DNA from: Podarcis raffonei | Lineage: Eukaryota; Chordata; Lepidosauria; Squamata; Lacertidae | Assembly: GCF_027172205.1 (NCBI RefSeq) | Contig: NC_070614.1 | Span: 30,504,501-30,568,500 of the forward strand | Direction: 5' to 3' | Length of the DNA: 64,000 nucleotides | Shown: positions 1 to 11,013 of the stretch, in pieces | Numbering within the stretch: position 1 is the first letter of the stretch | How the letters are laid out: every line of letters begins with the position of its first letter | Notes under the pieces: model-generated | Told to the model about the DNA's origin: nothing | Seen by the model: the letters and a program-made list of their open reading frames with translations, nothing else | Databases searched by the model: none | Position numbers and translations under genes: made by a program

Positions 1-236
1 GGGATGGAAGTTGTTGAATATCCAATGTCAAGGAAGGACAGATTACCAAGGAAAAAGTACATGGGGTTGTGGAGTCGAGGATCAGCAATGGTGCCCAAAA
101 TAATAAGAACATTTCCCGCAATGGTTATGGAGTAGACAACTGTCAGGAATGCTATTAATCCCATCCTTGTCTTTGGTCGACCAGAATAGCCGATGAGGAC
201 AAATTCAGTCACTGCAGTCTCATTTTCATCTTCCAT
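1..236 (-). CDS. Olfactory receptor, 5' part only (runs off left edge)
   Basis: First 78 or so codons of a minus-strand OR; the rest lies beyond base 1. The product would be an odorant-binding G-protein-coupled receptor of sensory neuron cilia, signalling through Golf and cyclic AMP (family knowledge). Visible are the start MEDENETAVTEF with an N-glycosylation site (NET), TM1 ending in GNVLIILGTI, the loop DPRLHNPMYFFL and TM2 LSFLDIGYSTTSIP. The sequence aligns without gaps to 5832-6067 and differs by only a few bases, so it is a recent duplicate of that gene. The start is the ATG at 236-234; the in-frame codons upstream hold no further ATG before a predicted acceptor. Whether the missing part is intact cannot be seen. 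Confidence 0.9.
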   Translation of the reverse strand, partial: MEDENETAVTEFVLIGYSGRPKTRMGLIAFLTVVYSITIAGNVLIILGTIADPRLHNPMYFFLGNLSFLDIGYSTTSI

Positions 237-2250
237 ATCCTGAATCAAGTATTCAATGACACTGAGAATGGGATTTTCTAAAGAAAGGACATAACCAGCT
301 TGCTAGTCAATAGTATTCAGGTATTTCAGTCATTAACACACTCTAAAATGCTAAAAAAATCACAAGCAGTTACTTTTAAAACCTTACACATCATACTCCC
401 TATTAAAATTACATCAAAACTAAATTGCAGCCACGTGGGCACTCTTTTAACATGCTTACATTCTATCCTCTTTAACTGAGAAATCGTTTGGGGGGGGTGA
501 AGTTTGTATAAATGCATTGCAAACTATGGAAATCCCCTATCGATCTGCCATTTCTTCTTCTGTATTTTCCTGGTTTAATCTCATCATCATATGGCTGGCT
601 GATCATGCATAATCTTGGCACACATTGGGGTCTGACTTGTTAATAGTATAGCATACATCTCCCACAGACAATCTGAAATTTGTGTTTTAGAATAGCTGCA
701 TTAATAATTCAGAAATTATGGTCACACACAGGTTTTCAGGCAAGACAAGGAAATTTTCCCAATATCATTTGAAAAGATAAAAATGTCGTCTAAATACAGC
801 GAAATTATGGAGCTGATCTTGAATGAGTGCTATTCTTAAGTAATGAATATTAGAATTTCCTGATGGATGCATTGGGAAGAGGCACTAAAAATGAGGGGCA
901 ACTTTTGATCTTTCTGGAGAATGCAGAAAAGATCACACAGTCCAATTAATAACTAAATCTTGTACTTCGAATTTATGCAGAAGTCTCCATATTGTCTTAA
1001 TTCAATTGGACTAATGAGAGAAAGTTACCATGCTAACTTTCTTAAATTCATTTAACTCAGGATTCAAGTTACACTTTTGTGATTTTCCCTGCCACTGAAG
1101 CAATACATTGTTCAGGGAATCTCCCTGACCCTCCAAAAGAGCTGCAGAAGGATGATGGAAAACTGTTCTTCTACAAACCTCCATAACATTATAATTATAC
1201 TGCTGCTTCCAGTTTAAGTCCCACTAACATCAGAGTTCACAGGGACTTGGTGTTGGATGCAATCCTATATGTACTTACCTTCACAAGTCCCTGTGAACTC
1301 TGATGTTACTGATGTCTAATCATAAGTAAAGACATATTGAATTCATTCAGATGTACTCCAAGATTATATGGAGGTGATCAAACAAATATGATTTGTGGGA
1401 CTGCATGTTGCGTGTGCTTACAATGGATGCCCAAACCAATAAATGCAGATGTATTAATTGCTGTTTTTGCGTATTTAAATTTTTGTTTTCATTTTGTTTA
1501 ATCTTCCCAGTATATTTAACAAGCTGAATACAACATTCAAGTTCATTTTCTCATTTAAGAAGACACAGCTGCTCATTCAATACATATAGAAATATACATT
1601 TAAAATAGACAGTGAATACCTTCAAATGCCTTTGGGCTTCAAAGCATTTTGGATATCCTCCATCAGCATTTGTTATTAAACTGATAGTTGACATTTTTTA
1701 ACCACTGGTCTTCACCTGGTGGATCATGATTCACTCATGGGTCACTACCAGACCAAAGACAGCTCACCAGGGCAGTCTTTCATATATGAAAGGTAAAAAA
1801 TAAAAAATAAGAAGTAGGTTGAAATATCAATATTTGAGCTAAGTATGGATCCTGTGTCTGGAAAGGTTTTATAACATTATGGGTACACAGGATAAAGGAC
1901 AGCATTAGTAAAGTATTAACTTCTGATGCTTGGAAAGTTTCAAAATGTTCCCAGTAGAGAGAAGGGCAGTGCATAAGGCAGTAGATGTATGTTCAGGGAA
2001 AGAAAAGCCATTTCCCCCTTAGTTAGTTTACATTTTTAAATACACATCCTTATTCTGCATTCCCTTGGGTACAAAGTCCCAGGAGCCTCATTGATTCAGC
2101 AGCCTCAAAAACACTCTCTTGCAATGCAGAATTGAATCTGTACATGCTCATATTGTAAAGAAAAAGAAAGGAATCTGGTGTGTTTTATGTGGGGGTGGTC
2201 CATAACACAGCAGTAGAGTACATTGTACACGAAATATTTCCCAACACCTC
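237..2250. other. Upstream flank of first OR unit
   Basis: AT-rich, no gene seen. The stretch aligns to 6068-8100 in the next OR unit, with small gaps, and parts of it (near 1620-1700 and 2020-2120) recur near 13740-13830 and 14170-14310. It holds the 25-base perfect inverted repeat described separately. Confidence 0.75.
1225..1308. repeat. 25-bp perfect inverted repeat with inverted loop
   Basis: Bases 1225-1249 are the exact reverse complement of 1284-1308, with a 34-base spacer. In the paralogous flank (7064-7115) only one arm is present and the spacer is in the opposite orientation, so the spacer seems to have been inverted in this copy. Confidence 0.8.
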
Positions 2251-2352
2251 CAGGTAGGGTTGCAAATTTCCCTGCCTGAAATCCTGGAGAGCTACCACAA
2301 GTCATTGAAGACAATACCTAACCAGATGGACCAGTGGTCATAACTTGTATAA
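2251..2352 (+). repeat. tRNA-derived SINE, 3' half
   Basis: Matches the body of the SINE at 20593-20785: CCAGGTAGGG, then CCTGAAATCCTGGAGAGC, then AGATGGACCAGTGGTC and ATAAGGTGACT. The tRNA-like head is missing. The same truncated copy sits at 8100-8207, so it was present before the unit was duplicated. Confidence 0.6.
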
Positions 2353-2522
2353 GGTGACTTTTAATGTACCTGTGTTTCATAGCAGTTCCAAACTCACCCC
2401 CCTCACTGTTTCATTTCATTATGAGTTGATTTCCAAATTCCCTTTATCTACATACATCTCCTTAGAATTTGAATAGATTCGCCATTGAATGACATGGATG
2501 GAGATTCTTCTACCTAAAAGCC

Positions 2523-2763
2523 AAGTTATAGGGAACCAGGCAGAGGGCCTTCTCGGTAGTGTGAAACGCCCTCCCACCAGATGTCAAAGAGAACAACAAC
2601 TACCAGACGTTTAGAAGACATTTGAAGGCAGCCCTGTTTAGGGAAGCTTTTAATGTTTGATGTATTGCAGTGTTTTAGTATTTTTTTTGGAATCTGCCCA
2701 GAGTGGCGGGGGAAGCCCAGCCAGATGGGCGGGGTATAAATAATAAATTATTATTATTATTAA
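2523..2763 (+). mobile_element. L2-type LINE 3' end with ATT tail
   Basis: Carries the end of an L2-like ORF2 (the reading of GGCAGAGGGCCTTCTCGGTA through CTGTTTAGGGAAGC resembles the family's AFS..WN.LP...RR.LKAALFREA ending), then AGCCAGATGGGCGGGGTATA and an AATAATAAATTATTATTATT tail. The corresponding position in the second unit (near 8367) lacks it, so it inserted after that duplication. Family name from memory. Confidence 0.65.
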
Positions 2764-2879
2764 AAATGTTTACCTTTGACATGTCAACTAGATTTGCAAG
2801 AATATTTTATTAGCAATACTAACAGAAGAGGTCCAGATAAAACATTGCTCCTTGTTTAAATATACTTTTACTGTGGCAC

Positions 2880-3666
2880 CTTTCCCCTTCACACAAGTCT
2901 TCTTAATGCTCCTTTTACTTCCTGATTTCTGAAAGTGTAGATGAAGGGCTTTAGCATGGGTGTCACTACCCCATAGAAGGAGAAACAGTTTTATCCAGCT
3001 CTTGAGTGCCTTAACTTTGGGGCTTGAGGCATGAAAATATAGCAGTGCCATAGAAAATACTTACCACTGTCAGGTGGGAAGCACATGTAGAGAAAGCCTT
3101 CAACCTGCCACCTGATGGATGAATTCTTAGGGTGGCCATTATAATACGCAAGTATGTGAAAAAGATAAAGGCAAAAGGGCCAAGAAATGCAAGAACCCCA
3201 GTTCAGAACCTTACCAGATGGTTCAAAGAGGTATCTGGGCAGGTAAGCTTCAGAACTGCTTTCACTTCACCTGTCACATGGTCAATCATGTTGTTTCTAC
3301 AAAAGTGAGCTAGCATTGCATAAATTGGGACTATCCCTAAAAATACATCAGTGTTCCATGTTCCAGCTGCTAACTGAATACAACACCTCTTGATCATGGT
3401 TAGCATGTAATGCAGTGAACTGGAAATGGCTATATACTGGTCATAAGCCATGATGGCCAAGATGAAGCATTCAGTCGTACTTAACCAGACACCACTGCTC
3501 ATTTGTAAGTAACACATTGCAAAGGACATGGTGGGTTTGTCTACCAGAAGATTTGCAATGGTTTGTGGGATGGAAGTTGTTGAATATCCAAGAAGGATCC
3601 AAGAATGTCAAAGAAGGACAGTTTACTGAGGAAAAAGTACATGGGGACGTGGAGTCGAGATCAGCT
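2880..3666 (-). pseudogene. Olfactory receptor pseudogene
   Basis: A minus-strand OR of the MEEENET subfamily, broken in several places. Readable parts are the TM2 loop (VPMYFFLS), a 109-residue stretch from MSFAMCYLQ through TM3 (MAYDQYIAISSSLHYM) to KAVLKLTCPDTS, and the C-terminal region around RNQEVKG in other frames. The N-terminus and TM1 are missing; homology ends at about 3666. An 11-base insertion after LSFFDI (near 3590-3600) shifts the frame, and further frame breaks follow TM4-TM5. The DRY motif reads DQY. The closest relatives are the genes at 5147 and 11014. The C-terminal end of the same relic recurs at 8497-8564. Confidence 0.88.
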
Positions 3667-3669
3667 GTA

Positions 3670-5146
3670 ATATCTCTTCCTCCTTCTGCCATTCCTATCC
3701 ATCTACGTCTGCTCTTGGGGGCGGGGGCATGTTGCAACCATCTAGAATAGATCTAGACAGGACTGGGGGAACCTCAAGGGTGGAGAGGAAATAGCTGGAA
3801 ATTGCTTCCCTGGGATGATCATGAAATATATTGTAGTCAAGGCTGATGAACCATCATTTTTACTTTGGTTAATAGTTTCAGATTTGTTAAAAAAATGAAA
3901 AGTATGTTGTTGTTTTTAAATGTTCAATAATATTGAATGTGAAATCTTAAACATATTTATTTGCCGATTAAATAAGATGTAAAAAAAAAGTATACATTGC
4001 TTGGTAACAAATAATAAACAAACAAAAAACAAAACTCTCAAAGCAGTTTACAAAAATGATAAAACTATCAATAAGAACAATTAACAGTAATAATTTAACA
4101 CTTTTGAAAAGTTTAAGTAACAATAAATTATAAACAGATTAAAAGTTGCATAAACCTAAGTATCTGGGTATTTACAATACTTTAAATATTTTTGTCATTT
4201 CTCCTGGGTGTTCTTTATTAGTAGTTGGTATTAAATGAAAGAAAAGCCCAATAAGACTTATTACTTTGTTTCTTAGTTAGCTAATATTTTTAAACCATGT
4301 TCTTCCTCTACATTCCCGCTGGAGGATATTCCCAAGAATGTCACTGATTCAGCACCTAAGAACAGCCTCACACCATGCAAAATTCATGCTGTTAATATTT
4401 AAAGAAAGAAATTAAGCCTCCAAATAATTTTTCATTCAGGTAAAAATGAACATGGGCAAATGGGATTGCTGCCATCTCTGAAACTGACTGCAGTCATAGA
4501 CTAATTAAAATACACTGATTTTACTGGCGCCTATTGAGTACACTCTGAGTAAAACATAGTTGAAAACCACTCATTTAAAATAAAGGGGAGGAGGGCTGCA
4601 ATAGATGCTAGAATATCAACCCACATCAATATTAAATAAAAAGTTGAAAGAACACACACAAAAATCTGTCCATATATCATGCTCTGGTGAGGGAATTTCA
4701 AAGATGTGGCTTCACAATTAAAAATGCCCTTGGTGGTAACTCAGAATTCTAAAACTTCAGAAAAAGATTATTATTATTATTCTTTTTAAAAAGGAGGGAG
4801 TAAAAGGGAGAAAATAAAAAATAAAAGATGAAAAGACTTTTGATTCTCTGTATTCACTGAAATGGATATCAAACTATATAATTTTTATAAACCAATATTT
4901 TTTTCAATCTTCATATCCAGTTACTACAAGTTCATCTTCTCCTTTATGCAAAATGTTCATAAGAAGTTTCTAACCCTAAAAAAGGATATAATGATTTTTT
5001 CCTGATTAAACATGATAAGTTTGTTATCTCAGCTAAGTCCAATAATTTTATCAACCATTTCTCAATAGGTGGGACTATATCTTTCCATAACTTGGTTGTT
5101 TTTTCGTTATTGAATCCCATTTGTTTGTTTCTTTTAAATAATTCCT
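3670..5146. other. Intergenic, AT-rich
   Basis: No gene seen. About 4003-4130 resembles an antisense L2/CR1 3' end. About 4240-4380 aligns weakly with the upstream-flank motif at 2020-2120 and 14170-14310. About 4790-5080 shares a diverged repeat with 22590-22860 (both end GCTAAGTCCA.TAATTTTA), possibly L1-derived. Confidence 0.5.
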
Positions 5147-6067
5147 TTACCTTAAAATAAGTCTTCTTAAGGCTCCTTTTACTTCTTGATTTCTGAGTGT
5201 GTAGATGAGTGGGTTTAACATGGGAGTCACAGTTCCATAGAAGAGAGAAATTGCTTTATCCAGTTCATTTGTGGTTTTAGTTTGAGGTCGGATATATGAG
5301 AATATAGCAGTGCCATAGAAAATGGTTACCACAGTCAAATGGGACGCACATGTGGAAAAAGCCTTCAGTCTCCCACCTGATGAATGGATTCTCAGAACTG
5401 CCACAATAATGCGTAAATATGAGAAAAGGATAAAGGCAAAAGGAACAAGCAATGATAGGGATCCAGAGAAGAACATAAGCAGTTGGCTCATGGAGGTATC
5501 TGAACAAATAAGCTTCATAACAGCTATGAGTTCACATGTGAAATGATTGATGACATTTCTCCCACAAAAGCGAGCCGGCATGGCATAAATGGGAATAACC
5601 CCTAAAAAAAGGCCACTTGACCATGTCCCAGCTGCTAACTGAATGCACAATCTCTTGTTCATGATTAACATGTAATGTAGTGGGCTGGAAATGGCTATAA
5701 GCCTGTCATAAGCCATGACAGCCAACAGGAAGCATTCAGTTGTACCTAACCAGACACCACTGCTGGCTTGCAAGGAACACATTGCAAAGGACATGGTAGG
5801 TTTGTCCACCAGGAGATTTGCAATGGCTTGTGGGATGGAAGTTGTTGAATACCCAATGTCAAGGAAGGACAGATTACCAAGGAAAAAGTACATGGGGTTG
5901 TGGAGTCGAGGATCAGCAATGGTGCCCAAAATAATAAGAACATTTCCCGCAATGGTTATGGAGTAGACAGCTGTCAGAAATGCTATTAATCCCATTCTTG
6001 TCTTTGGTCGACCAGAATAGCCGATGAGGACAAATTCAGTCACTGTAGTCTCATTTTCCTCTTCCAT
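5147..6067 (-). CDS. Olfactory receptor, MEEENET subfamily (306 aa)
   Basis: Complete single-exon OR of normal length. An N-glycosylation site is at N5; TM1 is about 24-50; PMYFFL 58-63; C97 and C178 are placed for the conserved extracellular disulfide; TM3 ends MAYDRLIAISSPLHY (118-132); TM5 ends [16 protein letters not shown] (235-244) opens TM6; and TM7 is PMLNPLIYTLRN (282-293). Odd point: the third residue of the DRY motif is leucine (DRL), while the intact paralogues here have DRY. The start is the ATG at 6067. A longer frame to 6079 would need a TTG start and is rejected. It is a tandem duplicate of the gene cut at base 1 and related to 11014 (start-to-start 5876 bp). Likely class II, OR13-like; the ligand is unknown. 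Confidence 0.95.
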   Translation of the reverse strand: MEEENETTVTEFVLIGYSGRPKTRMGLIAFLTAVYSITIAGNVLIILGTIADPRLHNPMYFFLGNLSFLDIGYSTTSIPQAIANLLVDKPTMSFAMCSLQASSGVWLGTTECFLLAVMAYDRLIAISSPLHYMLIMNKRLCIQLAAGTWSSGLFLGVIPIYAMPARFCGRNVINHFTCELIAVMKLICSDTSMSQLLMFFSGSLSLLVPFAFILFSYLRIIVAVLRIHSSGGRLKAFSTCASHLTVVTIFYGTAIFSYIRPQTKTTNELDKAISLFYGTVTPMLNPLIYTLRNQEVKGALRRLILR

Positions 6068-8099
6068 AGCCTGAATCAAGTATTATCTTGAAGGACACTG
6101 AGAATGGGATTTTCTAAAGAAAGGAAATAACCAACTTGCTAGTCAATAGTATGCAGGTATTTCGGTCATTAACATACTGTGAAATGCAGATTAACATGCA
6201 GTTATTTTTAAAATCTTACAAATTGCTCCCTTTTAAAATTGTATAAAAACTAAATTGCAGCCATGCAGGCACTCTTGTAACTTTCCTACATTTTATCCTG
6301 TTTAACTGAGAAATAGTTTAGTTATAAAAGAAAAAAGTTTGTATAAATGCATTGCAAACTATGGAAATCCCCTATTGATCTGCCATTCCTTCTTCTGTAT
6401 CTTGCTGGTTTAATCTCATCATCAAATGGCTGGCTGATCACGCATAATCTTGGCACACATTGGGGTCTGACTTCTTAATAGTATAGCATACATCTCCCAC
6501 AGACCATCTGAAATACTGGTACATGTTTTAGAAAAGCTGCATTAATAATTCAGAAATTATGGTCACACGGAAGTTTTCCAGCAAGACGACTAAATTTACC
6601 AAGTATCATTTGAAAAGATAAAAATGTTGCCTAAGTACAGTGAAATGATGGAACTATCCTGAATGAGTGCTATTTTTAAGTAATGAATATAAGAATTTCC
6701 TGATGGATGCATTGGGAAGAGGCACTAAAAATGAAGGGCAACTTTTGATCCTTCTGGTGAATGCAGCAAGGATCACAATCCAATTAATAATTAAATCTTG
6801 TACTTTGAATTTATGCAGAAGTCTCCATATTGTCTTAATTCAGTTGGACTAATGGGAGAAAGTTAATGCTAACTTACTTAAATTCATTTAACTCAGGATT
6901 CAAGTTACACTTTTGTGATTTCCCTTGCCACTGAAGCAATAGATTGTTCAGGGAATCTCCCTGACTCTCCAAAAGAGCTGCAGAAGGATGATGGAAAACT
7001 CTTCTTCTGCAAACCTCCATAACATTATAATTATACTGCTGCTTCCAATTTCAGTCTCACTAACATCAGAGTTCAAAGGGAATTGTGGAGGTAAGTTCAT
7101 ATAGGATTGCATCCAACACCCTGAGCCCGGCTTCGGCTGGGGAGGGCGGGATATAAATAAAATTTATTATTATTATTATTATTAATCATAAGTAAAGACA
7201 TACTGAATTCATTCAGATATACTCTAAGCTTTTCATAAAGTGATCAAACAAATAAGATTTGTCGGACTGCATTTTGTGTGTGCTTACAATGGATGCCCAA
7301 ACCAGTAAATGCGGATAAATCGATTGCTGTTTGCTCATTTGAATTTTGTTTTTATTTTTGTTTCATCTTCCCAATAAATTTACAAGCTGAATACATCTTT
7401 CAAGTTCATTTCCTCTTTTAAAAAGAGACGGTTGCTCATTCAAAATATATAGAAATATACTTTTAAAATAGACAGTGAATACCTTCAAACGCCTTTGACC
7501 CTCAAAGCATTTTGGGTGTCCTCCATCAGCATTTGTTATTAAACTGAGAGTTGACATTTTTTAACCACTGGTCTTCACCTGGTGGATCATGATCCACTCA
7601 GGGTTCACATCCAGACCCAAGATGGCCCTCCAGAGCAGTCTTTTATGAAAGGTAAAAAATAAATAAATAAGAAGCAGGTTGAAAAATTATTATTGAAGTA
7701 AAGGTGGATCCTTAATCTGAAAAGGTTTTATAACATTATGGGTACACAGGATAAAGGGTTGCATTAATAGAGTATCAATTTCTGATCCTTGGAAAGTTCC
7801 AAATGTTCCCAGTAGAGAGAAGGGCATTGCAGAAGGCAGTAGATATATGTTCTTGGAAAGAAAAGCCCTTCTCTCAGTTTTTTTCCTTAGTTAGTTTACA
7901 TTCTTATTCTGCATTCCCTTGGGTACATAGCCCCAGGAGCCTCATTGATTCAGCAGCCTCAAGAACACTCATGCAATACAGAGTTTCATCTGTACCTGTT
8001 CATATTGCAAAGAAAAATAAAGAAATCTAGTGTGTTATATGTGGGGGTGGTCCATAACACAGCAGTAGAGTACATTGTACACGAAATATTTCCCAACAC
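6068..8099. other. Upstream flank of second OR unit
   Basis: Paralogous to 237-2250, no gene seen. It differs from that copy by a short L2 tail inserted at about 7116-7187 and by the orientation of the 7064-7115 segment. Confidence 0.75.
7116..7187 (+). mobile_element. L2-like LINE 3' tail
   Basis: CTGAGCCCGGCTTCGGCTGG followed by GGAGGGCGGGATATAAATAA and (ATT)n. Only the extreme 3' end is present. It is absent from the paralogous place in the first unit (near 1309), so it is younger than the split or was lost there. Confidence 0.6.
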
Positions 8100-8207
8100 C
8101 TCCAGGTAGGGTTGCAAATTTCCCTGCTTGAAATCCTGGAAATCTGCTACCAGTCAAGGAAGACAATGCCGAACCACATGGATCAGTGGTCTGAGCTTGT
8201 ATAAGGT
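8100..8207 (+). repeat. tRNA-derived SINE, 3' half (duplicate copy)
   Basis: Same truncated SINE as at 2251-2352, at the matching place in the second unit. Confidence 0.6.
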
Positions 8208-8496
8208 GACTTTCAATGTTCCTGTGTTTCACAGCAGTTCCAAACTCATCCCCCTCACTGTTTCATTTCATGATGAGCTGATTTCCAAATTCCCTTTATC
8301 TACATACATTTCCTTAGAATTTGAATAGGTTGGCCACCGAATGACATGGATGGAGATACTTCTACCTAAAAATGTTTACCTTTGACGAGTCAACTAGATT
8401 TGCAAGAATCTTTTATTAGCAATATGATCAGAACAGGTCCAGTAAAGCATTGCTCCCTTTTTAAATATACTTTTACTGTGGCACCTTTCTGCTTCC

Positions 8497-8564
8497 CACA
8501 AGTCTTCTTAATGCTCCTTTTACTTCCCGATTTCTGAGTGTGTAGATGACGGGCTTTATCATAG
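8497..8564 (-). pseudogene. OR relic, C-terminal end only
   Basis: About 68 bases matching the last coding part of an OR (TM7 edge to the tail, [12 protein letters not shown]-like on the minus strand). It corresponds to the C-terminal end of the pseudogene at 2880-3666. Homology stops abruptly after GGGCTTTATCATAG at 8564, which marks a deletion or duplication breakpoint. Confidence 0.75.
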
Positions 8565-8569
8565 CTTGG

Positions 8570-9028
8570 AATCTGTTATGTTGGCTCTAGGGGTCAATTT
8601 TATTTGTCTCATTCACTATTCAATGCAATTTACATAATTTTTAAAACTTCATTTATGTATGTTACAAATTTACATAAATAACATACTTTATTTCCACAGC
8701 ATTTATTGTCAATGCAAAGGGCGGGGGGGGGGGACACACAAATTAAACAGCAGGGGATGTCATACATTACATGTCCATTGCACAGTGTCATTAAATAACA
8801 ACAGTTATTACCGATTTCTAGTCACTGGGTTGATTGATTTCTGTTCTGGACACAGGATGAATATGGGAATATCAGCCATTTCCACATCTTCAACATCCCT
8901 AGTAGGCTCCACTGTGATTTAGGACCATTACAGCCCAGGATTCTAAACTGTGTGGAGAGCAGAGTAATCTCCCCAAAGTATTTCAGCTCCCAGTTCATGA
9001 AATGATATATAGTTGCGTGTGTAGGTCC
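8570..9028. other. Unrecognised interval
   Basis: No gene or repeat family recognised. It contains a G-run at 8721-8733. Confidence 0.4.
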
Positions 9029-9835
9029 CCAAGCCACCCCTCAAAATAATTCACAAAACACACGTAATTTAAATTTAAGGTTTTTGGGCACTATTTTGGC
9101 CACAACTTTATTAAAATACAAAATCTGTGAGTGGTTGCTTAGACATTGGTTATGACTATCTGTCCCCCCGCTTGGGACAGAACTGACATTCCAAACTCCA
9201 TCGGAAACCAGTGAAGGGAAAGACAATGTTGGGGATCAGTTGAGCTGAGCGACAGCCCTCACCGCTCACCCAACCAGCTCCCCAAGGCTTGCCAGCCCTG
9301 GTCCCATTTCAGGGATTGGACAAAATCATGGCAAGCCCCAGGATTCCTTTAACGGAATTCCCTTCGCGCACCATTGGAGGGGTAGGCACAGCCTATCCTG
9401 AGCCCTCCACCACCAGCTTTTTATAACCAATGCCTAACCGCAACCTTACAAGTTGTGACGAATTGCTAAGTAGTAGGCAAAAACCATGTGGCACCAGCCA
9501 ATCAGCCAAATGGTAAAATTCCTACTAGGCCCCTGCCCCAAGGCAGACGACCCCATGACAGGCAAAGCAAGGTCAACCAGAACACAGGGCGGGCGGGCGG
9601 GCAATCTGATGCACTCTGCTAAAGAGAAAGCAAAAGCCAGAGTGCCCCAATATTTAAAGACTATGGTCCCACCCATCAATTTGCTACAAGCAATTTGCCC
9701 CAGCAACCTAGTCAGCCAATCATTGCACCAGGCAATAACCATTAACCTCCCTGGCAACAGAGGGCTGGCTTGGCAGCCCACACTGCAACCCGTGCTCTCA
9801 TTTTAGGGAGAACACGCTTTGCGTGATTAGAATTC
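9029..9835 (-). mobile_element. DIRS-like retroelement fossil, terminal part
   Basis: GC-richer block that aligns, in reverse, with 17000-17760. Shared features are the end segment with AATAAAGTTGTGGC, the AAGCAACCACTCACA motif, the block around CATGACAGGCAAAGCAAGGT, and a GAGAACACGC boundary. No coding capacity is left. The family is inferred from the copy at 16440-17780, which keeps a reverse-transcriptase fragment next to the same end. Old, and broken many times. Confidence 0.5.
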
Positions 9836-10344
9836 AATGAAGGAACAGGGCAGATGGACTTTCCCCCACTCTCCTTCTTGCAAAAATCTAATCACATAGG
9901 CATGGACCTCTGAAGAATGCTACTGAGTAACCATATTCTAATTCCAAGCTCTTTTACAAGTTTCAATTACTTCTCCATGAGTTAAAATGGAAGGATTGGG
10001 AAATAAGAAGGGGGAGAAGCATGAAAAACAAGCAGCTTACCAACTGAGATATGAGATTTAGAAGTGCAAGAGCCTCAGAAGTATGGTGCCCATAAATATT
10101 AGACTTCATTGACTGACATAGAACCAGTCATAGCAAGAAGGCATGTCCTTGAGTCCTGTACCATCTGTTTCTGATTCTTACATTCATATTGAATATATAA
10201 CACAGGAAAATAAAGGACAGAAAGAAGCATAGTGGTCATAAATGTTTATAATCTCTGACTGCTTTGAGCTATGCCCTAGAAAAGCACCCTGGTTATTTGA
10301 GCAACACATTTGACAAATGAAATTACAGGTTTTCTAGAAACTGT
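9836..10344. other. Intergenic, possible OR debris
   Basis: No gene. A few short stretches (for example near 10100-10210) could be further decay of the OR relic to the right, but the match is too weak to claim. Confidence 0.35.
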
Positions 10345-10500
10345 GCTCTGAAAGGTGAAAAATATTAGCTACAAGAGAAGGAGAGTTCATGAGGAAAAAA
10401 GTACATAAGGTTGTGAAAAAAGTACATAAGGTTGTGAAAAAAGTACATAAGGTTGTTAGTACTCACAACCAACATTATAAGTCCACTTCTAATTAATTTA
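10345..10500 (-). pseudogene. OR relic with tandem 21-mer
   Basis: On the minus strand the sequence reads GLIMLVVSTNNLMYFF and then repeats HNLMYFF, matching the TM1 end to TM2 start of ORs (GLIILVV..DPRLHNPMYFF). The 21-base unit GAAAAAAGTACATAAGGTTG plus T occurs three times exactly, at 10394-10414, 10415-10435 and 10436-10456. The repeat therefore arose inside a dead OR by slippage or unequal exchange. Confidence 0.7.
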
Positions 10501-11013
10501 CAGTGCAATTGTGTGCATGCTTATTCAATTAGTAGTAAGGCCCACTATGCTCAGTGGGTCCTACTGCAAGTGAAATGGAACTACAATTACCATGTTTCTT
10601 TGAGGGAAGCAATGTGCTTTTAATATATGGTATGGTTGTGACCTCAATCACTGCATGACTGGAACAACTTTTGCAAGTCCCAACCTCTCCTTCCCCTGTG
10701 CACCCCAGAAACTTGCTTAGTATCATCCCCAATCCTTCAGAGTCAACTGGGAGAAGTGTGGAAAAAGCATGGGGAGAGAAGAAAGGAAAATTCAATCGCA
10801 CTTGCAGAGATCATTGCACAACATAAGCTTAATTCTACATCCCCAGTAGATTTAACTAGGGGGTAGAAAATAATAGAATATAGTGGTGCCGTTGAATATT
10901 TTTTTTATCACAATCAAGTAGAACATACCAGTGGATAAAGGCTTGTTCAAAAGTAGCAGCACCTATGAGAACTTAATTCTGTTCACTATATCTCTATGCT
11001 CATTTTTTAATTA
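10501..11013. other. Intergenic
   Basis: No gene, and no repeat I can name. Confidence 0.4.
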
